14,543 nucleotides of DNA from JAUWQU01 sp964605095 (GCA_964605095.1 CAZSBS010000118.1:1-14543); one strand, 5' to 3'. Shown: positions 6,598-13,569, counted from the first letter of the stretch. The notes: generated from the letters alone by a model not told the origin. A program made the numbers and translations.

Positions 6598-7245
6598 TTG
6601 GCGGACAGGTTAGTGGAAAAACTGGCTGGGCGGTTCATCGTCATCGACGGGCCGGACGGCGCGGGCAAGAGCACGCAGGCGGGCCTGCTGGCGGAGCATC
6701 TCCGCGGCGGCGGCGCGGCCGTGCGGCTGGTCCGCGACCCGGGCGGCACGGCCATAGGCGACCGCGTACGGCAGATCCTGCTGGACCGCGCCCACGGCGA
6801 AATGGCCGTGGAGTGCGAGTTGATGCTGTACATGGCCAGCAGGGCCCAGCTTGCGGCCGAGGTCATCCGCCCTGCCCTTGCGGCCGGGATGTGCGTGCTG
6901 AGCGACCGGTACATTTCATCGACCATTGCCTACCAGGGCGCGGGCGGGATGGACCCGGATGCAATCCGCCAGGCCGCGAAGATAGCGGTCGGGCCGACCT
7001 GGCCGGACCTTACGGTGGTGCTGGACCTGCCGAGCGATGAGGGCCTTGCGCGGGCCGGGCGAGTCAACGGGCACGACCGGATGGAAGCCAAAGGCCTGGA
7101 TTTTCATCGCAGGGTGCGGGAGCTCTTCCTCGAGCAGGCCCGCGAAGAGCCCGGGCGATTCGTGGTCATCGACGCCTCCGGCAGCACCGACGAGGTCCAA
7201 ACCCGCCTTCGCGGCACCATCCAAAACTGGACAGCCCCGAAATGA
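6598..7245 (+). CDS. tmk: Thymidylate kinase
   Basis: A 215-residue dTMP kinase that phosphorylates dTMP to dTDP with ATP, in the cytoplasm. The P-loop GPDGAGKST is at residues 18-26. RDPGGTAIGDRVRQILLD matches the REPGG motif (with Asp in place of the usual Glu), LSDRYISSTIAYQGAGGMD is the DRY/substrate segment, and DRMEAKGLDFHRRVRELF covers the lid and following helix. The frame is open far upstream, but those residues show no homology. No ATG is available near the P-loop. TTG at 6598 has a well-placed GAGGA and gives a normal family length; GTG at 6613 (210 residues) is possible. Its stop overlaps the holB start as ATGA, so the two are translationally coupled. Confidence 0.93.
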   Translation: MADRLVEKLAGRFIVIDGPDGAGKSTQAGLLAEHLRGGGAAVRLVRDPGGTAIGDRVRQILLDRAHGEMAVECELMLYMASRAQLAAEVIRPALAAGMCVLSDRYISSTIAYQGAGGMDPDAIRQAAKIAVGPTWPDLTVVLDLPSDEGLARAGRVNGHDRMEAKGLDFHRRVRELFLEQAREEPGRFVVIDASGSTDEVQTRLRGTIQNWTAPK

Positions 7246-8396
7246 TCGAGCTTCTGGACATAGTCGGACAGGACGCCTCGGTGGGCCTGATCCAGCGTAG
7301 CTTGGGCGGCGACCGCCAGCCGCACGCGTACCTGTTTGCAGGCCCGATCGGGGTCGGCAGGCGGACAACGGCAGTGGCGCTGGGGCGGACACTGCTGTGC
7401 GAGAACGTGCAGACGCGTCCCAACAATGGACATTTGAGGGACTTAGACGCTGCCCAACCCGTCCGCCAGGCCTGCGGAACGTGCCTTAGCTGCCGGATGA
7501 TCGAGGCCGGCACGCACCCGGACTTCCAGATGGTCTACAAGGAGCTCGCTCGCTACCACGACGACGCCAGCGTCCGCTCGCGGGTGATGCAGGACCTCGG
7601 TATCGACGTTATCCGCAGTTTCCTGATCGACCCAGCCAACCGTGCCTCGGCCCGGGGGCGCGGGAAGGTCTTTATCGTGCAGGAGTCGGAGTTGCTTAGC
7701 ATCGCGGCCCAGAACGCCCTGCTCAAGACTCTGGAAGAACCGCCTCCGGGCGTGCGGATTATCCTGATATGCCGCTGGCCGGACCGGATGCTGCCTACGA
7801 CGCTAAGTCGTTGCTGGATAGTGCGTTTCGGCCCGTTGCCGGCAGCATTCGTGCGGGACAAGCTCCTTGAGGCCCAAGTGGGCGAGGCGGAGGCCGCCTT
7901 CTGGGCCGGCTTTACGGAAGGCTCGGTGGGACGGGCACTTAAGCTTGCCGCCCAGGACATGTTCGCGATAAAACGTGATGTGCTTGCGAGGTTGTCGAAC
8001 CTCTCCGCCGCCGGCGGCGCGGAATTGAGCGAACACCTGGTCAAGCTCACTGATAATCTCGCCGTCCAGGCCGTCGCGGATGCCAAGGCTGCCAACGGGG
8101 CGGAACTGGCCAAGACGCTCGCGTCGCGTCAGTCGGCCGGGATGGTGCTGGAGCTAATCGGCAGCGCCTACCGTGACGCCCTTACGATCTCGACTGGCTC
8201 GGACCGGCCACTGGTCCACGCCGACCAGTCGGAGGTTCCATCGGCCCTGGCCGGGCGGTTCGAGGCGACGGAGCTTGCGGAGATCATCGAGCAGTTGGCC
8301 AAGTACGAGCGATTGTTGTGGCGAAACGTAAACCCCAAGACGGTCTGGGATAACGTAGGCATAACATGCGTTTCCGCGGCCGATCTTCGTCTGTGA
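7242..8396 (+). CDS. holB: DNA polymerase III delta-prime subunit
   Basis: A 384-residue AAA+ clamp-loader subunit. It works with gamma/tau and delta to load the beta clamp at the replication fork. The family core is clear: HAYLFAGPIGVGRRTTA at 28-44, a zinc module with C53, C78, C81 and C84, ESELLSIAAQNALLKTLEEPP (148-167) and TTLSRC (186-191), followed by a helical C-terminal part. The P-loop is degenerate: the usual GKT is RRT (Arg40-Arg41), consistent with delta-prime proteins that do not hydrolyse ATP. The spacing between the first zinc Cys and the next (24 residues) is longer than the roughly 8 that I know for this module. It overlaps tmk by 4 nt and the ABC exporter gene follows after 16 nt. 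Confidence 0.9.
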   Translation: MIELLDIVGQDASVGLIQRSLGGDRQPHAYLFAGPIGVGRRTTAVALGRTLLCENVQTRPNNGHLRDLDAAQPVRQACGTCLSCRMIEAGTHPDFQMVYKELARYHDDASVRSRVMQDLGIDVIRSFLIDPANRASARGRGKVFIVQESELLSIAAQNALLKTLEEPPPGVRIILICRWPDRMLPTTLSRCWIVRFGPLPAAFVRDKLLEAQVGEAEAAFWAGFTEGSVGRALKLAAQDMFAIKRDVLARLSNLSAAGGAELSEHLVKLTDNLAVQAVADAKAANGAELAKTLASRQSAGMVLELIGSAYRDALTISTGSDRPLVHADQSEVPSALAGRFEATELAEIIEQLAKYERLLWRNVNPKTVWDNVGITCVSAADLRL

Positions 8397-8412
8397 GTGG
8401 GCGAAAGGCAAA

Positions 8413-10539
8413 ATGACTAACTTCTGGCGGTCACTGCGATACCTGTTGCCCTACAAGGGCAAGCTAATTCTATCAATGATCTGCGTGTTGCTGATAACGG
8501 CTCTGTGGGCCGGTGGGCTGGGCATGATGGCGCCTGGCAGCCAGGTGCTCATTGGCGAGCAGGGCCTTCGCGGCTGGGTATACGACAAGATCGTCAGCGA
8601 CCGGCTGGACTGCACAATCAGTGTTCGCCTGACCCCGGCGGCGACGACGCCCCTGGACGGAGTGCCGCTGGTTGAAGTAATAGACGTGGTCAGCGCCACG
8701 GAGAACAAACGAGCCTACAAGGCGGGGCTTCGCAAGGGCGACTGGATGGTGGGCATGGTTGATGGGGACCCCAACCACCTCGTCCTTCGCGGCGAGATGA
8801 TCGTCCGAATGCTGGTCGATGCCAAGGTGGGCTCAAAAATGCCCCTGCGGGTGCTGAACCCAATCACTCGCAAACAGCGGACAGTGTCGTTCAAGATCGA
8901 GCAGGGCCAGTGGACCAGTCAGGCACTCAAGGTGGCCATCGGCTGGATTCCCGAGTCTGCCACGCGCTACCAGATGTTTCTTGGTCTGCTGGTGCTTGTG
9001 TTGGTGACAACGTTCCTTCGGAACATCTTTCGCTTCACGCAGGAGTACCTTATCGAAACGGCGGTCAACCAGTCGATCATGGACATTCGCTGCGAGAACT
9101 ACACGATGGTGCTGCACTTGCCAGCCGTGTATTTCGCGGTCAACGGCGCGACGGATATAATGAGCCGCTTCGTCCAGGACATGCAGGAACTCCGCCAGGG
9201 TCAGATCACGCTATTCGGCAAGACGCTTGCCGAGCCGGCCAAACTGGTCGGCTCGGTGGTGGTGGCGATGGTGCTCTCGTGGAAGCTGACGCTTCTGTCG
9301 CTGCTGGTGGGTCCGCCGTCGTACTGGGTGATCCGGCAGTTCGGCAGGCGGATGAAACGCGTAGCCAAGAAAATGCTTGAATCGTGGTCAGGCATGATCT
9401 CCGTGCTGGAGGAGACTCTGACTGGCATCCGCGTGGTCAAGGCGTACACAATGGAAGGCGCGGAGCGTAAGCGGTTCTTCCGCGTCAACCGCGGGCTGCT
9501 GAAGCAGTTCAACAAGATCGCCAAGATCGAGGCCGCGTCGAGTCCGGCAATCGAATGCCTCGGCGTGGTGGGCGCGTGCTGCGCCTTGGCCCTGGGCGGC
9601 TCCTGGGTGCTCGATGGCAACATGAAGCCGGGCGACTTCATCGCATTCATGGCCTGCATGGCGGCAATGTTCGACCCGATCCGCAAACTCTCCAAGGTGG
9701 CCACGCGGTTCCAGCGCAGCGAGGCCGCGGCTACGCGGATATTCCAGCTCCGCGACATCGAGATGGAGAAGGTCGTGCATGGCGCGCCGGCGCTGGCTCG
9801 TCACCGCGAGTCTATCGAATTCCGCGGGGTGAACTTCCGCTATCCCGGCGTGGCTGAGGATACGTTGCACGACATCAACCTGACCATCCGCGCGGGCCTG
9901 AGAGTGGCGATTGTCGGACCCAACGGCTCGGGCAAGACCACGCTTGTGGGCCTGCTGCCCCGCCTGCTCGATGCCACGGGCGGGCAGATCCTCATCGATG
10001 GCCATGATATTTCGCAGGTCTCGATCCGATCGCTTCGCCGGCAGATCGGGCTGGTCACGCAGGAGACGGTGCTCTTCCACGCGACGATCGGCGAGAACAT
10101 CGCTTACGGCCTGCGACGCCCCAGGCCCGAGGCGGTTCTGGCGGCCTCGAAGAAGGCTTTCGTGGACGAGTTCGTCCGCGATCTTCCCGACGGTTACGAC
10201 ACGATGGTCGGCGAGCACGGCGCGACCCTTTCCGGCGGGCAGCGCCAGCGGATAACCATCGCCCGCGCGATCCTTCGCGACCCCGCCATCCTGATCTTCG
10301 ACGAGGCCATGAGCCAGGTCGACGCCGACAGCGAGAAGCGTATCCAGCAGGCGATGGAGGAGTTCTGCCACGGGCGGACGACACTGCTGATCGCCCACCG
10401 CTTCCAGACGGTCATCGCGGCGGACATGATAGCCGTGATGGACGGCGGACGGATAATCGCCACCGGCACGCACGCCGAGTTGCTGGCCAGTTGCCCGCTG
10501 TACAAGCAGCTCTACGACACGCAGTTCGCGGGCGGATGA
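8413..10539 (+). CDS. MsbA-like ABC exporter with a PDZ-like periplasmic insert
   Basis: A 708-residue half-transporter with membrane and ATPase domains fused, as in MsbA and other lipid or drug exporters; it should act as a homodimer in the inner membrane. TM1 is about 18-40. An insert of about 140 residues follows before TM2 (about 185-203), with TM3-4 at 278-309 and TM5-6 at 380-425. The insert, on the periplasmic side, contains a PDZ-like stretch at about 87-162 (AGLRKGDWMVGMVDG, then VGSKMPLRVLNPITRKQRTVSF). The ATPase is complete: Walker A GPNGSGKTT (502-510), Q550, signature LSGGQRQR (607-614), Walker B ILIFDEA (626-632), H662. The D-loop reads SQVD instead of SALD. AAAGG precedes the ATG closely. 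The substrate is unknown. It follows holB by 16 nt, so it is probably cotranscribed. Confidence 0.93.
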   Translation: MTNFWRSLRYLLPYKGKLILSMICVLLITALWAGGLGMMAPGSQVLIGEQGLRGWVYDKIVSDRLDCTISVRLTPAATTPLDGVPLVEVIDVVSATENKRAYKAGLRKGDWMVGMVDGDPNHLVLRGEMIVRMLVDAKVGSKMPLRVLNPITRKQRTVSFKIEQGQWTSQALKVAIGWIPESATRYQMFLGLLVLVLVTTFLRNIFRFTQEYLIETAVNQSIMDIRCENYTMVLHLPAVYFAVNGATDIMSRFVQDMQELRQGQITLFGKTLAEPAKLVGSVVVAMVLSWKLTLLSLLVGPPSYWVIRQFGRRMKRVAKKMLESWSGMISVLEETLTGIRVVKAYTMEGAERKRFFRVNRGLLKQFNKIAKIEAASSPAIECLGVVGACCALALGGSWVLDGNMKPGDFIAFMACMAAMFDPIRKLSKVATRFQRSEAAATRIFQLRDIEMEKVVHGAPALARHRESIEFRGVNFRYPGVAEDTLHDINLTIRAGLRVAIVGPNGSGKTTLVGLLPRLLDATGGQILIDGHDISQVSIRSLRRQIGLVTQETVLFHATIGENIAYGLRRPRPEAVLAASKKAFVDEFVRDLPDGYDTMVGEHGATLSGGQRQRITIARAILRDPAILIFDEAMSQVDADSEKRIQQAMEEFCHGRTTLLIAHRFQTVIAADMIAVMDGGRIIATGTHAELLASCPLYKQLYDTQFAGG

Positions 10540-10540
10540 G

Positions 10541-10780
10541 AGAAGAAGAAGAAGCGGGTTCACGCAAAGGGCGCAGAGAAACGCTGAGGGGGAAAGAAGA
10601 AAAAGAGGAGGGAGTGGGGCAAAGGATTGAGAAACTTACACATATGCATCAAGCCATGTAATCCTATAATCTGCCTGCCGGCAGGTCCAATAATCCCCTT
10701 CAAAATGCTTCTTCTTTTTCTTCTTCTTAACTCTGCGTTTCTCTGCGGCCTCCGCGTGAACCTGCTTCTGCTTTTTCTTT
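10541..10780. repeat. Long inverted repeat between convergent genes
   Basis: The left core 10557-10588 (GGTTCACGC...GCAGAGAAACGC) is repeated in reverse complement at 10731-10762, with 28 of 32 bases identical. Both arms continue into AAGAAG-rich or CTTCTT-rich tails (10541-10610 and 10708-10780). The inner part includes the palindrome CCTGCCGGCAGG (10674-10685). It fills the gap between the ABC exporter stop and the convergent EIIA stop. The RNA from either strand could form a hairpin, so it may serve as a bidirectional terminator. I recall similar repeats in many unrelated bacterial genomes. Confidence 0.7.
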
Positions 10781-10787
10781 TGCCGCG

Positions 10788-11507
10788 TCAGTCTCCCGCG
10801 CCGACGGCGGCTTCTTCGAGTTCGATCAATCTCTCGCGCATCTCCTCGGGGCTCTGGGCCTCAATGAGCAGGCGGACGTTCTGCCTGGCGTGGAGCATTC
10901 GCGACAGGCGGGCCAGGACGTGCAGGTGGGTGCGGTCGTCCTTGCAGCAGATCAGGAAGAACAGGCGTGTCAGGGAGCCGTCCTCGGCGCCGAAGGGGAT
11001 TCCGCCTTCCGTCGAGCCGACGATGATGAAGCTCTCGGCTATGCCATAAGGCAGTGGGTGACGCGGATGAGGCAGGGCTATCTCGCCGGCAAGGGCGGTC
11101 GAGCATAGCTCCTCGCGTTTGCGGATTTCCTCCAGAAACTCGTCGCGGTTGTAGACAAGGTTCGCCTTCTGCGCAAGGCCGACGAGGTCTCGAAGCACGC
11201 CCTCGCGGGTGCGGGACGTCAGCGGCACAGCCAGGCCCTCAGGGGGGATCAGCGGGCAGACGTTCAGCAATGCGTGGGCGACGCCGTGATGGGCGGTCAC
11301 TCCCCTTTCGATGCCTTCCAGGCGGGTCTTGTCCAGGGTGTGCAGTTGGCCTTCGATCCAATGGTCAAGCTGGCCCTTTCGGAACACGTAGCCCTGGCCG
11401 ACCTTCCGGCAGGGAATCCGCCCGCGAGACGCCAGCTTGATAACGTCTCGAACGTCCATGTGCAGATAGGAGGCAACCTGTCGTTCGTTCATCGTCTCGT
11501 GTGGCAT
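10788..11507 (-). CDS. PTS EIIA (fructose/Ntr type) fused to an excisionase-type HTH
   Basis: A 239-residue protein. Residues 6-55 (MNERQVASYLHMDVRDVIKL, RGRIPCRKVGQGYVFRKGQL, DHWIE) form a MerR/Xis-like helix-turn-helix of the excisionase family. Residues about 95-235 form a PTS EIIA type 2 domain, the PtsN/fructose-mannitol kind, with GEIALPHPRHPLPY carrying the phospho-acceptor His147. No EIIB or EIIC domain is present. This suggests a phosphorylation-responsive regulator rather than a sugar importer; that role is inference. The frame is open to 11657, but AGAGGA 5 nt upstream and the start of homology favour the ATG at 11507. The gene is divergent from the TPR-like membrane gene and convergent with the ABC exporter. 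Confidence 0.87.
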   Translation of the reverse strand: MPHETMNERQVASYLHMDVRDVIKLASRGRIPCRKVGQGYVFRKGQLDHWIEGQLHTLDKTRLEGIERGVTAHHGVAHALLNVCPLIPPEGLAVPLTSRTREGVLRDLVGLAQKANLVYNRDEFLEEIRKREELCSTALAGEIALPHPRHPLPYGIAESFIIVGSTEGGIPFGAEDGSLTRLFFLICCKDDRTHLHVLARLSRMLHARQNVRLLIEAQSPEEMRERLIELEEAAVGAGD

Positions 11508-11538
11508 GGAAGTCCTCTTGCATGCTGATCTAGTGAAG

Positions 11539-11567
11539 ATGGTACCCGCGAAAGTCGAATAACTCAA
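11539..11567 (-). promoter_or_regulatory. Promoter of the HTH-EIIA gene
   Basis: On the minus strand, TTGAGT (11567-11562), a 17-nt spacer and TACCAT (11544-11539). The predicted start near 11532 leaves a leader of about 25 nt before the ATG at 11507. Confidence 0.45.
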
Positions 11568-11615
11568 TGTGCAGGCCGGCGTGCCGAAGGCGGCAAAGTC
11601 GTCGCCTCCGAAGGT

Positions 11616-11644
11616 TTGACATCCGCTGGCGGGCAACGTAACAT
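11616..11644 (+). promoter_or_regulatory. Promoter of the TPR-like membrane gene
   Basis: A perfect TTGACA (11616-11621), a 17-nt spacer and TAACAT (11639-11644, four of six). The predicted start near 11651 gives a leader of about 70 nt before the ATG at 11722. Confidence 0.55.
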
Positions 11645-11707
11645 AACTTAGGTTCACAGGTGCGGCTTTCGGACTTCGCTCGCCGCAAGGATGCGTCTTC
11701 TATATGC

Positions 11708-11713
11708 AAGGAG
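11708..11713 (+). promoter_or_regulatory. Shine-Dalgarno AAGGAG deciding the TPR-like gene start
   Basis: AAGGAG lies 8 nt before the ATG at 11722 and inside the coding frame if the ATG at 11704 were used. This favours 11722. Confidence 0.6.
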
Positions 11714-11721
11714 CATGTCTT

Positions 11722-12795
11722 ATGCCCGAAGAGACCGGTCGGTTCGAGTGGGTGATGCGATTGGCCCGTCTGGCGTTCGTCGGCACCCTGTCCCTTTTGT
11801 TCATCGCGCTGACTGCGTCGGTGGCGATGGTCGTGTTGACGCTTACAGGCCCGGCTGGAGGCTTGGACAGCGCCTCGATCGGCGGCCCGCATGCCGGCCC
11901 GATCGGCACCACGGAGTCGATGCTGTGGGTCGTGCTGGTGACGGCCGAGATGGTGGCGCTGATGTGGTCGATCGTGATTTACGGAGTGATTCGGTCCCTG
12001 GCGGCCTGGCGGGGCGCCACAACGAGCCTCGCCTCCCGCATAGACCGCGTCGAGACACTCATGGACGAGGCGTCCCGCGGGATCCGCGAACTGGCGGAAC
12101 TGGCACCGCTGTCGGATCGAGCCAAGCGGCTGCTGCATCGCGACCGCGAGGTCGAGGCCCTGCGCGAGGCCATTCACGAGGACCTCATCCGCCAGGACTA
12201 CACCCGCGCCGAGGACTTGGCCAAGACCGTCGAAACCGAACTCGGCTACGGGGCCGAGGCCGCGGAACTGCGGGCGGAAATCGCAAAGAGCCGCAACGCG
12301 ACCCTCGATGAGAAGATCGACCTGGCAATCGCGCGCATCGACGAGTTGTGCAACGACCACAAGTGGGCGCGGGCGCTGCGCGAAGCCCATCGAGTGCTTC
12401 GGCTGTTCCCGGAAAACCCTAAAGTCGCCGCGCTGCCCGACCGCATCATGCAAGCCCGCAACAACGTCAAGCGGCAGCTTCTCCAGGCATATGGCGAGGC
12501 CGTGCGAAAGAACCATGTCGACAACGGCGTCAAGTTGCTCCATGAACTCGACACCTACCTGACGCCGCAGGAAGGCGCGGCCATGCAGGAGTCGGCCCGC
12601 GGCGTGTTCAAGGCCCGGCTGCACAACCTGGGCGTCCAGTTCGCCATCTGCGTGACCGACCAGCGATGGCAGGACGCCATCACTGCCGGCGAGGCCATCA
12701 TCGCGGAGTTTCCCAATTCGCGGTTTGCCCAGGAAGTGCGGGAGAAGCTCCAGCTTCTCCGCAGCAGGGTGCAGAAAGCCCCCGCCGCCGGCTGA
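11722..12795 (+). CDS. Two-helix membrane protein with TPR-like repeats
   Basis: I do not recognise a named family. The 357-residue protein has two membrane helices (about 14-42 and 68-96) separated by a short Gly/Pro loop. A charged, helical soluble part of about 260 residues follows, probably on the cytoplasmic side. Four helix-turn-helix units resemble TPRs: about 155-187 (RQDYTRAEDLAKTVETELG), 209-242 (HKWARALREAHRVLRLFPEN), 260-290 and 308-342 (QRWQDAITAGEAIIAEFPNS). The F-P-(E/N)-N/S turn after two of the repeats is typical of TPR proteins. It could be a scaffold or adaptor at the membrane. The ATG at 11722 is chosen because AAGGAG is 8 nt upstream; 11704 is in frame but lacks a site. 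It is divergent from the HTH-EIIA gene. Confidence 0.8.
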   Translation: MPEETGRFEWVMRLARLAFVGTLSLLFIALTASVAMVVLTLTGPAGGLDSASIGGPHAGPIGTTESMLWVVLVTAEMVALMWSIVIYGVIRSLAAWRGATTSLASRIDRVETLMDEASRGIRELAELAPLSDRAKRLLHRDREVEALREAIHEDLIRQDYTRAEDLAKTVETELGYGAEAAELRAEIAKSRNATLDEKIDLAIARIDELCNDHKWARALREAHRVLRLFPENPKVAALPDRIMQARNNVKRQLLQAYGEAVRKNHVDNGVKLLHELDTYLTPQEGAAMQESARGVFKARLHNLGVQFAICVTDQRWQDAITAGEAIIAEFPNSRFAQEVREKLQLLRSRVQKAPAAG

Positions 12796-12852
12796 GAACA
12801 TTGCCCACGGGCGCATTGCAAACGCCGTGCTCCAATCGCGTGCGGAGTTGGC

Positions 12853-12883
12853 CATAGGTCCCATAGGTCCTATAGGACCTATG
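12853..12883. repeat. 9-nt repeats with a 22-bp perfect palindrome
   Basis: CATAGGTCC occurs twice in tandem (12853-12861, 12862-12870) and once inverted (GGACCTATG, 12875-12883). The last two units form a perfect 22-bp palindrome at 12862-12883. It lies 57 nt past the stop of the TPR-like gene. The unit is the same as at 472-507. Confidence 0.65.
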
Positions 12884-13162
12884 CAAAGAGTGTGCGAGTA
12901 TTTTTCCTGGCAGATTGGAAGTTGTTGCTGGAGGTCGTCTTAGTCCCGTAGGGACGTTTGCGATTAGACACGGGCGCAAGCCCGTGGAACGCCGGTTTCC
13001 AGGCAAAGAGCCCCAGCGGGGCGATTGAAGGTCTCATTCGCCCCGCTGGGGCTCCGGATCAATGAATGCAAGGTCCACGGGCTTGCGCCCGTGGCTATCC
13101 GCAATCGCCCTGCCGGGCTCAGGAACCGCACTGCCAGGATATTTCCTCGCACACTGCAAAGA
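12882..13162. mobile_element. MITE-like element with 24-bp TIRs and 8-bp flanking repeats
   Basis: The element is 12890-13154 (265 bp). Its ends are inverted repeats of 24 nt with 20 matches: the left end begins GTGTGCGAG and ends CCTGGCAG at 12913, and the right end mirrors it at 13131-13154. TGCAAAGA stands directly outside both ends (12882-12889 and 13155-13162), like an 8-bp target duplication. The element has no transposase gene. Its interior is a nested set of hairpins. It could be a non-autonomous transposon or a REP-type composite; the source family is not recognised. Confidence 0.6.
12969..13093. repeat. Nested hairpins inside the MITE-like element
   Basis: CACGGGC-GCAA-GCCCGTG (12969-12986) recurs as an inverted copy at 13076-13093. 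Between them GAGCCCCAGCGGGGCGA (13008-13024) pairs perfectly over 17 bp with 13038-13054 around a 13-nt loop. The GCAA loop is a GNRA tetraloop. A further small hairpin, GTCCC-GTA-GGGAC (12943-12955), lies to the left. Confidence 0.65.
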
Positions 13163-13211
13163 AGCGTCTGGCGAAAATCCATGGCGATTTCTCAAAAAAT
13201 CTACTATCTGC

Positions 13212-13240
13212 TTGACCTTTAGCCTCGCGGCTGCTATAGT
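13212..13240 (+). promoter_or_regulatory. Candidate rRNA promoter P1
   Basis: TTGACC (13212-13217), a 17-nt spacer and TATAGT (13235-13240): five of six at each hexamer. The predicted start near 13247 is about 580 nt upstream of the 16S gene. AT-rich sequence with A6 (around 13193-13198) precedes the -35. Confidence 0.6.
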
Positions 13241-13406
13241 TACTATCGGCTTGTCTAATGATGGGCCTGTTGTGAGCCCACTGGCACGAGCGGAGTTGAC
13301 GCTCCGGCAGTCGGTTCTGATCGAGCAAACTCCCGTAGTGCCGCATATTTCGGGGCCTCGTGTCGGCCGGCGGCAGCACTCGAAACGGTGGCGGCGAGAA
13401 GCCGCC

Positions 13407-13477
13407 GAAAAAGCCGCGAAAAAAAACTTCAAAAGTTGAAAACGGAAGATTGACTCGCAATCGGAAATGAGTAGACT
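13407..13477 (+). promoter_or_regulatory. Candidate rRNA promoter P2 with UP-like A-tracts
   Basis: TTGACT (13450-13455), a 16-nt spacer and TAGACT (13472-13477, four of six). The 40 nt upstream are rich in A-tracts, including a run of eight As, as in UP elements of rRNA promoters. The predicted start near 13484 falls at the foot of the first leader stem. Confidence 0.55.
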
Positions 13478-13481
13478 CTCT

Positions 13482-13530
13482 CTTCTTGTCGGTTGAGCGG
13501 GCGATGAGGCCCGCAGCGAGCGGCAAGAAG
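13482..13530 (+). other. rRNA leader stem-loop 1
   Basis: 13482-13491 (CTTCTTGTCG) pairs with 13521-13530 (CGGCAAGAAG) over 10 bp including one G-U. Inside is the stem GCGGGC-GATGAG-GCCCGC (13497-13514). Confidence 0.5.
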
Positions 13531-13543
13531 CTTTTGCGAAGCG

Positions 13544-13561
13544 TTATTTGACAAGTGAACA
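13544..13561 (+). promoter_or_regulatory. boxA-like antitermination stretch
   Basis: TTATTTGACAAGTGAACA follows the first leader hairpin and resembles the boxA/leader motifs (such as GTTCTTTGAAAACT) that precede 16S genes in other phyla and bind NusB-S10. This is assigned by resemblance and position only. Confidence 0.4.
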
Positions 13562-13569
13562 GTGGTGCC

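Noticed and set aside
9388..10563. 391-residue minus-strand frame opposite the ABC ATPase
   Set aside because: It lies entirely antisense to strongly conserved ABC motifs and has no domain of its own.
11530..12864. 444-residue minus-strand frame opposite the TPR-like gene
   Set aside because: It is the antisense shadow of a gene with a clear promoter, Shine-Dalgarno and membrane topology; the shadow has none.
12853..13162. CRISPR array
   Set aside because: Repeats are short, inverted and not regularly spaced by unique spacers, and no cas gene is present.
13062..13439. 125-residue plus-strand frame before the rRNA operon
   Set aside because: It begins inside the MITE-like palindromes, runs across promoter P1 and ends in the A-tracts of P2; no family or ribosome-binding site is seen.
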